Made by a program: the position numbers and the translations under genes. Positions 16,965 to 24,654 of a stretch of DNA of 29,662 nt are shown here, piece after piece. The stretch's first letter is position 1. Each line of letters begins with the position of its first letter. The notes below the pieces were generated by a model that was given only the letters and a program-made list of their open reading frames with translations, did no database searches and was not told the origin of the DNA. This DNA comes from a virus: positions 1-29,662 of the IMG/VR virus record IMGVR_UViG_3300006754_000096. One strand, 5' to 3'.

Positions 16965-18041
16965 TCACGAAATGAAGTGTATGAGGTTCTTCTTACCCTC
17001 AAGAATCTTATGTGCTTCTTCAATTAAGATATCGTGTTTAGTTTTCAAATCTATGTTTGAGCCAGTGTCAGCAATAAGGATAGAATTGTCATCATGTCTA
17101 ATGACTTCTGCTGCTACTAATTTTGTCGCGGCTTCGTGTATGGTTCCCGGCACTCTATAATCTCCGGCAACATAAGTGACTCGTATCGAATGCTTCATTG
17201 TAAATGGATATTCTTTCAAGAAGAAAATTTTACCTTCAGAATTTATTGTCCAAAAATCTTCTAATCTTGATTGAGTTTCATTATCAGTGAATGCAGTCAC
17301 ATTTCCAAAAGTAGAAGTTATTCCACAATTAGAACCGTCATCTCCCATAAGTTTTGAAGAGATAACTACAGTATCACTTGCTTCAGTATCTGTGGTAGCA
17401 TAAAAGAAATCTGAAATATTGACACTAGCATTACCATTAGCAGTGACAGATTTAGCAACCGTTTCACCAGTAAATCCAGCAGTTTGTGCAGGAAATACTT
17501 CATTGATTGCATCTGCTATTTGACTGGCCGTAGTTTTAGGTCCGTATGTATCGTAGAAATGTGAATTTTCTGCGACTGCAAACGTATGACTTCCAACAGT
17601 CAACACAATTTGCCAATCAGAAGTAGTAGTAGTGGCAGGTACTTTCACTTTAGCCGTGGCTGATGCTATATCTAGCCAATTGTCACCTTGCCAAACTTCT
17701 AATCTCAATAATTTTCGAACTTTCGGATATTCTAATTGTACAAAACCAATGTAATTTTGCCAATTCCATACTGGATAATTGCTATGTCTAAAATTCGAAA
17801 ATGAAGAATATTCATCTTTGTAAACTATGGGACGATACGAATGTTTTGTGATATCGTCTATTCTTTCTTCTACTCGCTTAATCAAAGCACCCACTTCTGC
17901 TATGGTTGGTGTGGTAAATGCCGTGAAAGATTCTATTTGGAGAAGATTGGATACTTCTGTATGTGTAGTGTAATAACCCTTACCTGTAGTATAATTTGGG
18001 TCTATAGTAGTGAAATCGCTAGGTGAAGATAGTTTACCCAT
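16965..18041 (-). CDS. Head-tail connector (gp6/adaptor-like) with inserted beta domain
   Basis: The product has 358 residues from ATG 18041; AGGTG six bases upstream overlaps the end of the previous gene, and a GTG at 18050 is a weaker start. The N-terminal part, LIKRVEERIDDITKHSYRPI, and the C-terminal VPGTIHEAATKLVAAEVIRH, together match the helical core of head-tail adaptor proteins of the HK97 gp6/SPP1 gp15 kind. Between them, about residues 110-260, is an insert rich in Ser/Thr/Ala, with TASQIADAINEVFPAQTAGF resembling the repeat modules of the adhesin. It would sit below the portal. Confidence is moderate; the insert makes the protein about three times longer than a typical gp6. Confidence 0.55.
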   Translation of the reverse strand: MGKLSSPSDFTTIDPNYTTGKGYYTTHTEVSNLLQIESFTAFTTPTIAEVGALIKRVEERIDDITKHSYRPIVYKDEYSSFSNFRHSNYPVWNWQNYIGFVQLEYPKVRKLLRLEVWQGDNWLDIASATAKVKVPATTTTSDWQIVLTVGSHTFAVAENSHFYDTYGPKTTASQIADAINEVFPAQTAGFTGETVAKSVTANGNASVNISDFFYATTDTEASDTVVISSKLMGDDGSNCGITSTFGNVTAFTDNETQSRLEDFWTINSEGKIFFLKEYPFTMKHSIRVTYVAGDYRVPGTIHEAATKLVAAEVIRHDDNSILIADTGSNIDLKTKHDILIEEAHKILEGKKNLIHFIS

Positions 18042-18042
18042 G

Positions 18043-20709
18043 TTAAGCACCTAGTCCTTGTTTCATTTGTGCATAGTTGTATTGTATTCTTTTCAATGCT
18101 GTTACTTCCTCTGCTTTCTCTTTATCGTGCATACTACTCTTGCTTCGCCAACCCTTCTTTGATGAGAATACAGTATGCTTTGTGTTTAAGGCCTTTCTTG
18201 GTGATAACTTATCAGATTGTTTATCCTTGTGTTGCCCAAGCCACATTAAATTCATTTCGGGTTGGTCAATTGAAATGTCTTCTTCGTCTATGCCAGCATA
18301 TTTGTACAATGCTTCGTTAAGTTCATCTTCTTCTAATAGATGAATTAGAATGGCATCATCTCTTTTCCCTACCCACCCCACTAATCTATCGAATGTCACT
18401 TTATGCTTAGACATATCATCATAGAGTTCATGAATTTTAAATGTCATAGGTAATTTTCCTTTCGGATTGTAGAATAATTTTGCGTTTCCTAAATTGACTT
18501 TTGTTCCTGTCTCACCAATTTCTACTTCCCCTACTTTCCAACCTTCGTCTATCGCTTTCCAAAGTTTGGTTAAATCATCATGGAGTTCTCCTATTTCATC
18601 GAGAGAAGTTCCATACTTTTGAGTAAACTTATTCCAGTCTTGAGTCAAAGTTGGTACTCTTTGGAAACTGGGTTCATCTGTTTCAACAGGTTTAGTGAGT
18701 TGTCTGCCTCTAGCCTTTGAAGGTCTAGGTTTTTTGATTCTATTGAACCAACTTTCCACTGATTGTGGAGTATCCTTAGATTCCCCAAATTGATGTTCTA
18801 TTGGTTTAGTTTCATCAGGCTTACCTTCTTCATCTGTTTCATAGAATTGTGGTCTACCTTCTTCATCTGTTTGAGTTTCATCTTCGCTGAAAGATTCTCC
18901 CCTTTCAAGTGTCTGCTTATCCTCTAATATCGCAGACATTATTTTGACAATATCATTACGGAAAGTAGAATCATCACTCCCATATGCATTCAATAGACCT
19001 TCTACATCTAATTTCATTTGAGTCTTTAATGCATGATACCGCACAAGTATATACCCCACTTTGAGCAATTCAGGCAAATATACCTCATCATAATCTTCAC
19101 TTATAGTGAGATGTTTTCGTAAATTCAATAAAAATTTATCATATCCTGAATCATCATCTTTCCAATTTGGCATGATATATTTGATTGTGGTCATCCCAAT
19201 TTCTATTTTTCCATTTGATGGGGTAATTGAGGCTAAAATATTACGCTTCAATCCATTATCTGAATCGGATAACAATGCCCTTTTGATGTCATCTTTCTGA
19301 AGAGAATGTAGCCGATTATTCCAAAGTTCTCTTGGTGAACTGTATTTCACTTCTTCACCCTTGTAATTTTTAAATTTGAAAGTAATTCCTTCCCAATCAG
19401 AGAGTCCTTCTCCCCAAGTTTCCAACAGTTTACCTGTTTCCTTCCCATCGATAATTTCTATCTTACCTAATAGTGTGACATACTCTATACTATTCTCATC
19501 TACTCGTTTAATATCTCTAGATTGCCCATATGCCTTTCGTATGATATTAATAGCCTTCAACATTTTTTCTTCTATTTCAGGTTCTACAACTGTTACTTCA
19601 TCACGTTCTTCTTCTTCGTCTTGTTGTTCTCCAACATTAAATTCTTGAATTTGTGCAGATTCTCTATGTTGGGATGTTGCTTCTTCAAACCTACTGTTAA
19701 CCCTATCAAGCATTTCTTTTGCTTTATCTGCATCGAACCATCCTAATCTTTTGAGTTTTCTAATGTATTTTTTAGCACTCTCTTTTTGATTTATTTCTGT
19801 ATTGATGTCAGATGATTCGTCTGAATTTATCAATCCCTCTATTTTTAATTCAAGTTTCTCTCCTTCTTCTGAAGACACCGAATGTTTACTGGTTTTTGCT
19901 TCTGAAATATCAACTTGCCATTCATCTGTTTTCGTATCATAATACCCATACAAACCCATAACATGTTTCATATATGCTTCAGTATTAATTTGAATTTCTT
20001 TCTTATCTACTGTGATATTTTCTAAAAATGATTCGAAAAGTTTACTACTTCTATCTAAATCAATAACTGGTGTTCCTTTATCGAATTTATCCAATAGATT
20101 TTTGTTCCTATATTTTGTCTCAGTTTCCTTTGTTTCTTTTTGAGTCTTACCTTTAGGTACATCTGTTTTTAGTCCTACACCGAACTTATATCCAATTACT
20201 TTCTGTATCTTGTTATCACTTTCTAAATCTCCCATTAGAAAGTTGTCATTATCACTTTTCATATTTTCAAAGCCTGACTTACTTATTTTCAATTTATCAA
20301 ATTCTTTGGGAAGATACCCAAACAAATCTTGTTGTAGAAGACTCAATACTGAAACCAAATTCGTGTCATCAAGTTTTTTGGTGAAAAGTTTCAACGCTTT
20401 GTTCAATTTCTTTTCTGTAAATCTCAGTTCTTTACTAGAATATTTGTATTCTCTGAAATCACTTTCATCTAAATCTATTAAAATTGGTACATTACTATTG
20501 ACTGTCTTCATTTTACTAGTTCTTGATTTTGCTAAGTCTTTGAACGCATATGCTGCTAACATGGCATATGCTTGATTTTCCATAAACTTTTCAAAATCAT
20601 CAGAAGCATTGAGTTTCTCAAAGACAAGATTAGTCATCTCTAAGTCTATCAACTCACCCGGAATTTTCATTCTTGGGTCAGTGCGGTTAGGAGCCTTAGA
20701 AATTACCAT
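18043..20709 (-). CDS. Large charged protein of unknown function
   Basis: The product has 888 residues and no signal peptide or membrane segment. It is very rich in Lys, Glu and Asp, with predicted helical and disordered stretches. The N-terminal segment includes DFEKFMENQAYAMLAAYAF. An acidic stretch, QQDEEEERDEVTVVEPEIEE, lies in the middle, and a short duplicated motif, TDEEG(R/K)P, occurs near residues 620-640. The C-terminal 220 residues look more globular (VTFDRLVGWVGKRDDAILIH). I recognise no family, no nuclease, protease or ATPase motif. It separates the GTPase island from the connector gene; a packaged internal head protein is one possibility, but that is only inference. Confidence 0.8.
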   Translation of the reverse strand: MVISKAPNRTDPRMKIPGELIDLEMTNLVFEKLNASDDFEKFMENQAYAMLAAYAFKDLAKSRTSKMKTVNSNVPILIDLDESDFREYKYSSKELRFTEKKLNKALKLFTKKLDDTNLVSVLSLLQQDLFGYLPKEFDKLKISKSGFENMKSDNDNFLMGDLESDNKIQKVIGYKFGVGLKTDVPKGKTQKETKETETKYRNKNLLDKFDKGTPVIDLDRSSKLFESFLENITVDKKEIQINTEAYMKHVMGLYGYYDTKTDEWQVDISEAKTSKHSVSSEEGEKLELKIEGLINSDESSDINTEINQKESAKKYIRKLKRLGWFDADKAKEMLDRVNSRFEEATSQHRESAQIQEFNVGEQQDEEEERDEVTVVEPEIEEKMLKAINIIRKAYGQSRDIKRVDENSIEYVTLLGKIEIIDGKETGKLLETWGEGLSDWEGITFKFKNYKGEEVKYSSPRELWNNRLHSLQKDDIKRALLSDSDNGLKRNILASITPSNGKIEIGMTTIKYIMPNWKDDDSGYDKFLLNLRKHLTISEDYDEVYLPELLKVGYILVRYHALKTQMKLDVEGLLNAYGSDDSTFRNDIVKIMSAILEDKQTLERGESFSEDETQTDEEGRPQFYETDEEGKPDETKPIEHQFGESKDTPQSVESWFNRIKKPRPSKARGRQLTKPVETDEPSFQRVPTLTQDWNKFTQKYGTSLDEIGELHDDLTKLWKAIDEGWKVGEVEIGETGTKVNLGNAKLFYNPKGKLPMTFKIHELYDDMSKHKVTFDRLVGWVGKRDDAILIHLLEEDELNEALYKYAGIDEEDISIDQPEMNLMWLGQHKDKQSDKLSPRKALNTKHTVFSSKKGWRSKSSMHDKEKAEEVTALKRIQYNYAQMKQGLGA
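18822..18872. repeat. Direct repeat of 18 bases
   Basis: The sequence taccttcttcatctgttt occurs at 18822-18839 and again at 18855-18872. It encodes the duplicated TDEEG motif of the large charged protein and is a short in-frame duplication (33-base offset). Confidence 0.7.
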
Positions 20710-20724
20710 CCATCAAACCCCACC

Positions 20725-21435
20725 TTATGCAAGCCATTTAGCCCAAGCGATTCCTTTACTAACAGCGTTCGCCAGTCCAAGACCACTTGCAGGTGGCGTG
20801 TAAGACATTTGACCCGTTTGAGGGTCTATCCAATATGGATTATTCATGTTATCATATCCCGCAGGTGGAATAGGATATCCTGATTGGTTATTCATTGCCA
20901 TTTGCTGTTGCACCATTTGATTGTTCATTCCAACAGCAGCACTACCTCCTGTAATCATCGAAGGGTCCATCCCTTGTGAATTACCCATCATAGGTTGTTG
21001 CATCTGTTGCATCTGTTGCATCTGTTGTTCTTGTGGTAGAGTAAAACCTTGTGATTCAAGATATTGTGTTTTAGCCATCCTTCGCTGCATAACCACTTCT
21101 GAATTAATTGCCGCACCTAGTAATGCTTGCAAATCTAATGCTATGTTTGCTTGTGTAATATTATTCAAATTATTAGTAGCATCTGTAGACAAGGCAAGAT
21201 TGCCATTATTGCTAGAAACAAATTCAAGATTTGTAAGGACATCGCTAACGACTTTCTCAACAACATCAGTTACTAATTGTGCTAATGCTCCAAGAAATGC
21301 TTCACCATGATATTGAAAGAAATCTTCAACATGATTTTCTTGCAAAGTCAACAAATTATTCATGGCTTTGAATTGACTTTGTTGCCCTGTTTGTAATTCA
21401 TTGTAAATTGCTTTGTTACTTGTTCCCCATACCAT
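20725..21435 (-). CDS. Gln/Met-rich protein of unknown function
   Basis: The product has 236 residues. The N-terminal half (residues 1-130) is mostly helical and hydrophilic, with FFQYHGEAFLGALAQLVTDV forming an amphipathic helix. The C-terminal half is disordered-looking: a QMQQMQQMQQ run, then PMMGNSQGMDPSM, NNQMVQQQMAMNNQSGYPIP and a short GLGLANAVSKGIAWAKWLA tail. The start shares one base with the stop of the zinc-knuckle gene (TAATG). It could be a self-associating virion protein, but I recognise no family. Confidence 0.7.
   Translation of the reverse strand: MVWGTSNKAIYNELQTGQQSQFKAMNNLLTLQENHVEDFFQYHGEAFLGALAQLVTDVVEKVVSDVLTNLEFVSSNNGNLALSTDATNNLNNITQANIALDLQALLGAAINSEVVMQRRMAKTQYLESQGFTLPQEQQMQQMQQMQQPMMGNSQGMDPSMITGGSAAVGMNNQMVQQQMAMNNQSGYPIPPAGYDNMNNPYWIDPQTGQMSYTPPASGLGLANAVSKGIAWAKWLA
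21001..21027. repeat. Tandem 9-base repeat
   Basis: The unit catctgttg occurs three times in a row and encodes the QQM runs of the Gln/Met-rich protein. It may expand or contract by replication slippage. Confidence 0.85.
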
Positions 21436-22118
21436 TACTGTTCACTCTCCTCTCCGACGAGTTCTGTTGTGACCTTAGTGCCTTCGGTCAATAACATTTT
21501 CACTCTCTCGTTAATTGAATCTTGTTCAATGACCAATCTAAATAATTCTTCTTCCTTGCTTTCTATTTCGCTTTCAGGTGGTTTAATTGTCCAACCTACA
21601 CTTGATAATGACATGATATCATTTTGTTTTAATGTGGTTAAGGGTCCAGTTACAACTGCTAAAGGATTCAAAGATGAAACCTTTGGAACATATGCACTAA
21701 ATGAAAGCCCATGTTCTTCTGCAAGTATTTGTTGCTCAAGCATCTCATACTGTCTATGTAATTGAGCGTGTTTCTCACAATAAGTACCTCTCATTGGATA
21801 TCCTTTACGAACTTTATGAAGTGGTAAAGGTGGTCGTAGAGTATCGCTTGCTTCCCATATTTTATGAGTTCCACATATCACACATCTGTCCTTAATATTG
21901 TATTTGAACTTGTATGGGATTTTGAGAAATGTTTTCTTCTCAGGCCACATAACCCTGATAATTTCTTGCAATTGTTTCTTAGGTTTAATATTTTTATACT
22001 CATATTGCATGATAGAACCAGCAGCCCTTGCTTGGCCGAATCTATCCATGAATGCAGAACTTGCAATGTTTGTTGTTGCTGCTCCAATTAAACTTGGGGG
22101 TTGAAATTGCATTGACAT
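21435..22118 (-). CDS. Zinc-knuckle protein of unknown function
   Basis: The product has 227 residues. Residues 79-117 hold CVIC (Cys79, Cys82) and later CEKH (Cys114, His117), a CxxC...CxxH pair that would bind one zinc ion. After the knuckle, residues 118-150 form a charged helix (LHRQYEMLEQQILAEEHGLS) and the C-terminus ends in a Glu/Lys-rich helix. The first 45 residues are Ala/Ser-rich. It lies between the GTPase and the Gln/Met-rich gene. The fold resembles no family I can name; a nucleic-acid or protein-binding role is possible. Confidence 0.65.
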   Translation of the reverse strand: MSMQFQPPSLIGAATTNIASSAFMDRFGQARAAGSIMQYEYKNIKPKKQLQEIIRVMWPEKKTFLKIPYKFKYNIKDRCVICGTHKIWEASDTLRPPLPLHKVRKGYPMRGTYCEKHAQLHRQYEMLEQQILAEEHGLSFSAYVPKVSSLNPLAVVTGPLTTLKQNDIMSLSSVGWTIKPPESEIESKEEELFRLVIEQDSINERVKMLLTEGTKVTTELVGEESEQ

Positions 22119-22131
22119 CTACACCACCGAG

Positions 22132-22803
22132 TCAGTAGTCCCTTATCATCGTTAGGACTCCCCTGTAAACCATTTCTGAATCTGATTTAGCACTAACAAT
22201 ATATTTGTAGCAAGGAACGCCTTTATCATTCAAACGTTGTATTCCATCTCTAAATGCTGCAAAAATAGGATGTTGTTCTATTGGGCCATCATGTTCATAT
22301 TTATCTTTCCACAAGTCAAATTTATTAGCCCATATTCCAACGGCTAAAGGAAAATCAGAATCGCGCTTTCTCTTTCTCTTACTGTTAATGTTCCATTCAT
22401 TTGCACAAATAGTATCTACAAGAAATGTCCAACATAATTGTTGTTCAATATCAAAATGTTTGTCCATGTGTCTATCATCAATCATGAAAATAATATATTT
22501 CACATGACGAGTTCTCATATCAGTCACCCAATCATTCCAATAGACTGTCTGCCCCCCAATATCGGCAGTTTTCACAGTATGAGCATCGCCGTCTATTTTG
22601 ATAAATTTCCTTGATGCACGTTGAGTACCTACAGTCCTAGTTTTGATATCAGGGACATCTCCCCTTGTACGAAGTTGGTGATTCATTGTGGTTTTACCCA
22701 CTTGAGAAGCACCATAGATTCCGAAATTAATAGCATGGATTCGTTGATATAACTTATTTAGTCCCTCGACAAACAGTATGGCGAAACCCGCCATTACTGA
22801 CAA
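22132..22803 (-). CDS. Ras/Arf-like small GTPase
   Basis: The 223-residue product carries all the G-domain motifs in order: G1/P-loop GASQVGKT (31-38), G3 DIGGQ (81-85), G4 NKFD (160-163) and G5 SAK (204-206); Thr residues before G3 (for example Thr60) could serve as G2. The DIGGQ form is that of Arf-like GTPases, and Gln85 sits at the catalytic glutamine position. Residues 2-24 (SVMAGFAILFVEGLNKLYQR) form a hydrophobic, amphipathic-looking helix like that by which Arf proteins bind membranes. A basic insert, SKRKRKRDSD, lies near residue 145. The TTG start at 22803 has GGTGA four bases upstream; ATG 22794 is the alternative. It follows two small membrane-protein genes closely. A GTPase in a virion-assembly operon is unexpected. 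Confidence 0.85.
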   Translation of the reverse strand: MSVMAGFAILFVEGLNKLYQRIHAINFGIYGASQVGKTTMNHQLRTRGDVPDIKTRTVGTQRASRKFIKIDGDAHTVKTADIGGQTVYWNDWVTDMRTRHVKYIIFMIDDRHMDKHFDIEQQLCWTFLVDTICANEWNINSKRKRKRDSDFPLAVGIWANKFDLWKDKYEHDGPIEQHPIFAAFRDGIQRLNDKGVPCYKYIVSAKSDSEMVYRGVLTMIRDY

Positions 22804-22807
22804 AGTA

Positions 22808-23041
22808 TCACCACAGTTTACCTAGTAAATCCGTAAATCCGTTCCAAACAATTGAAACTGTGTTTATTCCAAAGATAGCAAGAACTTGTCCTATAGTGAA
22901 ACTTGTGACACAAGCCATAATCCCCCAAAGCCAAAATCTTGCTCGTAGAAACCAAATGTCTGCGGAGTGCGCTCGTTGTAAGTCATATGCTAAGGTGGAT
23001 TCATCGAATCCCATTAAAATTTCGCCAACCAAACAACTCAC
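22808..23041 (-). CDS. Small single-pass membrane protein
   Basis: The product has 77 residues. One hydrophobic segment, about residues 37-60 (FWLWGIMACVTSFTIGQVLA onward), could span a membrane; the N-terminal half is soluble-looking and acidic. The start is GTG, 4 bases after the stop of the preceding membrane-protein gene. It is not a recognised holin, though holins also are small and have such segments. It lies immediately upstream of the GTPase gene, so a shared membrane-linked role is plausible. Confidence 0.6.
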   Translation of the reverse strand: MSCLVGEILMGFDESTLAYDLQRAHSADIWFLRARFWLWGIMACVTSFTIGQVLAIFGINTVSIVWNGFTDLLGKLW

Positions 23042-23045
23042 TCCC

Positions 23046-23459
23046 TCATTGGTCTATTGTCAAAAACTTCGGACTAAGCGTTTCAGGTTCAGGTTCATTT
23101 TTGATGGTTGGTAAGTTAGTATCCCCATAGGGTTGAATGTTGTAGGACTGTTGGAATTGTCGTAGAGATTCTCTAACTCTTCGCTTGTTGTCTTCTTCCC
23201 TTTGCTTCCTAGCCCAATAACCATCAATAGCCCTACGCAATAGAAACTCTTCAATGTAATCCGCAGCGAATAAATCCATCATCACCATCATAATCAATAT
23301 TGCTCCCATTGTGCTAACACCAAACAAAGTAGCATGTGCTTCTGCTCCGTATGGGAATGAATATCCATATTGGGCATAGAACCATACGTTGGCGGCACTT
23401 ACACCACCGACGAATAGAATGACCATCACTAATCTAGAACGTACTGATAAACTCGGCAT
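23046..23459 (-). CDS. Membrane protein with two helices and basic tail
   Basis: The product has 137 residues. Two hydrophobic segments can be seen, about residues 9-31 (VMVILFVGGVSAANVWFYAQ) and 43-65 (TLFGVSTMGAILIMMVMMDL), followed by a charged helix (WARKQREEDNKRRVRESLRQ) and a proline-containing tail. No holin or transporter motif is seen. It is followed 4 bases later by the single-pass membrane gene. The pair could form a membrane complex, with the basic helix facing the cytoplasm by the positive-inside rule. Confidence 0.65.
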   Translation of the reverse strand: MPSLSVRSRLVMVILFVGGVSAANVWFYAQYGYSFPYGAEAHATLFGVSTMGAILIMMVMMDLFAADYIEEFLLRRAIDGYWARKQREEDNKRRVRESLRQFQQSYNIQPYGDTNLPTIKNEPEPETLSPKFLTIDQ

Positions 23460-23465
23460 ATTTTC

Positions 23466-23792
23466 TCACGCCCAACAAACCGTGATTCCACATGACCCTG
23501 AACCTGAAATCTCAACATATATTCCATCTGAAAGCAACGCGCCATGCATATCAAACTCAAGATTAGCACCAGTCGCAGGAAGTTCAATTCTTATTACTTC
23601 ATCTGATGCTGTCGTATTATTATCATGACTATCCCATATTTTGACTGTATTTGTTGCACTATCATCTTCCTTAGTAGCATACACTGCTATCAGTTTAGTT
23701 TTAGTTGCTTGTCCGTATGCGCCCGTCACACCACCGGGCGTAATTACTGCACTACTTGTTATTCTCTTACTAATTGCGCATCCACCTGTCAT
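23466..23792 (-). CDS. Small beta-rich structural protein
   Basis: The product has 108 residues, with the N-terminal MTGGCAISKRITSSAVITPG and a beta-strand pattern (KTKLIAVYATKEDDSATNTV, VIRIELPATGANLEFDMHGA, IYVEISGSGSCGITVCWA). The layout resembles a small virion structural or decoration-type protein, but no family is recognised. It overlaps the upstream gene by ATGA (23789-23792), so translation is probably coupled. The three Cys (residues 5, 102 and 106) are unusual for this operon. Confidence 0.65.
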   Translation of the reverse strand: MTGGCAISKRITSSAVITPGGVTGAYGQATKTKLIAVYATKEDDSATNTVKIWDSHDNNTTASDEVIRIELPATGANLEFDMHGALLSDGIYVEISGSGSCGITVCWA

Positions 23793-24226
23793 ATTGATTC
23801 CTCTATTTTCTTATTATTCGCTTTTGCTTTTGAAGATTTCTTAGGAGTATCCTTTGGCATTTTTTCTTCTACCGGAGGTTTAGGCTTAGGTTTAGGTTTG
23901 GGCTTGGGCTTGGGCTTGGATATTCTAGGTTTAGAAACTCGCTTCTTCTTAGGAAAGAGTTTCTTAATCATAGATTTACCATCATCGTCTTTTTCTATGC
24001 CTTTATGGTGAGGAACTAATTGCTCTCGTTTGTATTTTGACAATTTAAGCAAATCTTTTTCATCTTGCTCATCTAGAATAATTTCTATATCGTCACTGCC
24101 CAAAATACTAACAGCATAACTAAGGGGCATGTAAGTGTCTTCAAAGTGTGAAATGGCATATTCTTCGCCACCCTTCTTGAGAAGTAGGGGTTGTAAACTT
24201 CGTGATTTAAGTCTCAATTTTGCCAT
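23789..24226 (-). CDS. Lys/Pro-rich protein, function unknown
   Basis: The product has 145 residues. The first 60 residues look folded (EEYAISHFEDTYMPLSYAVS, then DDIEIILDEQDEKDLLKLSK); the C-terminal half is very basic, with a (KP)n run and then KKSSKAKANNKKIEESI. The long KP run would be extended and could bind nucleic acid or serve as a linker. An AGGTG site lies 6 bases upstream of the ATG. It is the first gene after the capsid-decoration pair and its hairpins. In typical phages this slot holds a head-completion protein, but this assignment cannot be made from sequence. Confidence 0.65.
   Translation of the reverse strand: MAKLRLKSRSLQPLLLKKGGEEYAISHFEDTYMPLSYAVSILGSDDIEIILDEQDEKDLLKLSKYKREQLVPHHKGIEKDDDGKSMIKKLFPKKKRVSKPRISKPKPKPKPKPKPKPPVEEKMPKDTPKKSSKAKANNKKIEESI
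23881..23920. repeat. Short-period repeat encoding KP run
   Basis: Six-base units of the type ttgggc/ttaggt recur about six times and encode the Lys-Pro run. Different third bases show the repeat is older than a simple fresh expansion. Confidence 0.75.
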
Positions 24227-24241
24227 GTTAGCACCTAACTA

Positions 24242-24257
24242 GAGGGTAATGACCCTC
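24242..24257 (-). other. Perfect 6-bp hairpin
   Basis: GAGGGT, loop AATG (CATT on the transcript) and ACCCTC form a perfect stem in the gap between the decoration gene and the Lys/Pro-rich gene. It abuts the larger hairpin at 24256-24278. No U-run follows, so a factor-free bacterial terminator is unlikely. Confidence 0.5.
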
Positions 24258-24278
24258 CTCCTGAGTTTATCAGGAGGA
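24256..24278 (-). terminator. Hairpin after decoration gene; terminator or processing site
   Basis: TCCTCCTGA and TCAGGAGGA form a 9-bp stem around a five-base loop, 22 bases past the stop of the decoration gene. There is no U-run on the minus-strand transcript after it; the adjacent 24242-24257 hairpin follows instead. It may weaken read-through or protect the 3' end of the capsid transcript. As it lacks the canonical tail, I give terminator function only modest confidence. Confidence 0.4.
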
Positions 24279-24300
24279 AGGCCACTACTTTATGTTTTAC

Positions 24301-24645
24301 TCAAAGATGCCCGTAAACTCTAACTCGTACCGAGCCATAGTCCACAGCGATGCCTTCAGTGTTTGCGCCTGAAGCACCAATAATGGTGTTCAACTTGAAC
24401 GAGTCACCAGCAGCATATGCACCAGCAGCATCAGTTTCAGCAACCACATAGGCTATGACTGAATCTTGTCCAGTTACCATAACCTGTGTTACTCTAGCCA
24501 AACCTAGACTTGCAGCAGTCACTGTTAGACCACCGGTAGCATATGTATCCATGTCGATGAGAGCATCAACAAAGTATTCATCTCCCGATACTCTAGGTGT
24601 CGTCATGCCTTTATGGTCAGCAAGTAGTGTTATTGCAACAGCCAC
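24301..24645 (-). CDS. Head decoration / capsid-associated protein
   Basis: The product has 114 residues and starts at GTG, with GAGGTGG four bases upstream overlapping the capsid-gene stop. The sequence (MAVAITLLADHKGMTTPRVS, then TGGLTVTAASLGLARVTQVM) is close to a pattern seen in small proteins directly after the major capsid gene in marine phages, in which 'tGGe.lta..lGls.v..v' is typical. It shares the GC-richer codon use of the capsid gene, in line with high expression. It probably coats or stabilises the head. No trimer motif can be checked without structure. Confidence 0.62.
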   Translation of the reverse strand: MAVAITLLADHKGMTTPRVSGDEYFVDALIDMDTYATGGLTVTAASLGLARVTQVMVTGQDSVIAYVVAETDAAGAYAAGDSFKLNTIIGASGANTEGIAVDYGSVRVRVYGHL

Positions 24646-24654
24646 TTAACCACC

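Noticed and set aside
21001-21027. CRISPR-like repeat
   Set aside because: The 9-base units have no spacers and translate in frame as QQM; it is a coding tandem repeat.
24242-24278. Canonical Rho-independent terminator
   Set aside because: There is no run of U after the hairpins on the transcribed strand; kept only as a structured element.
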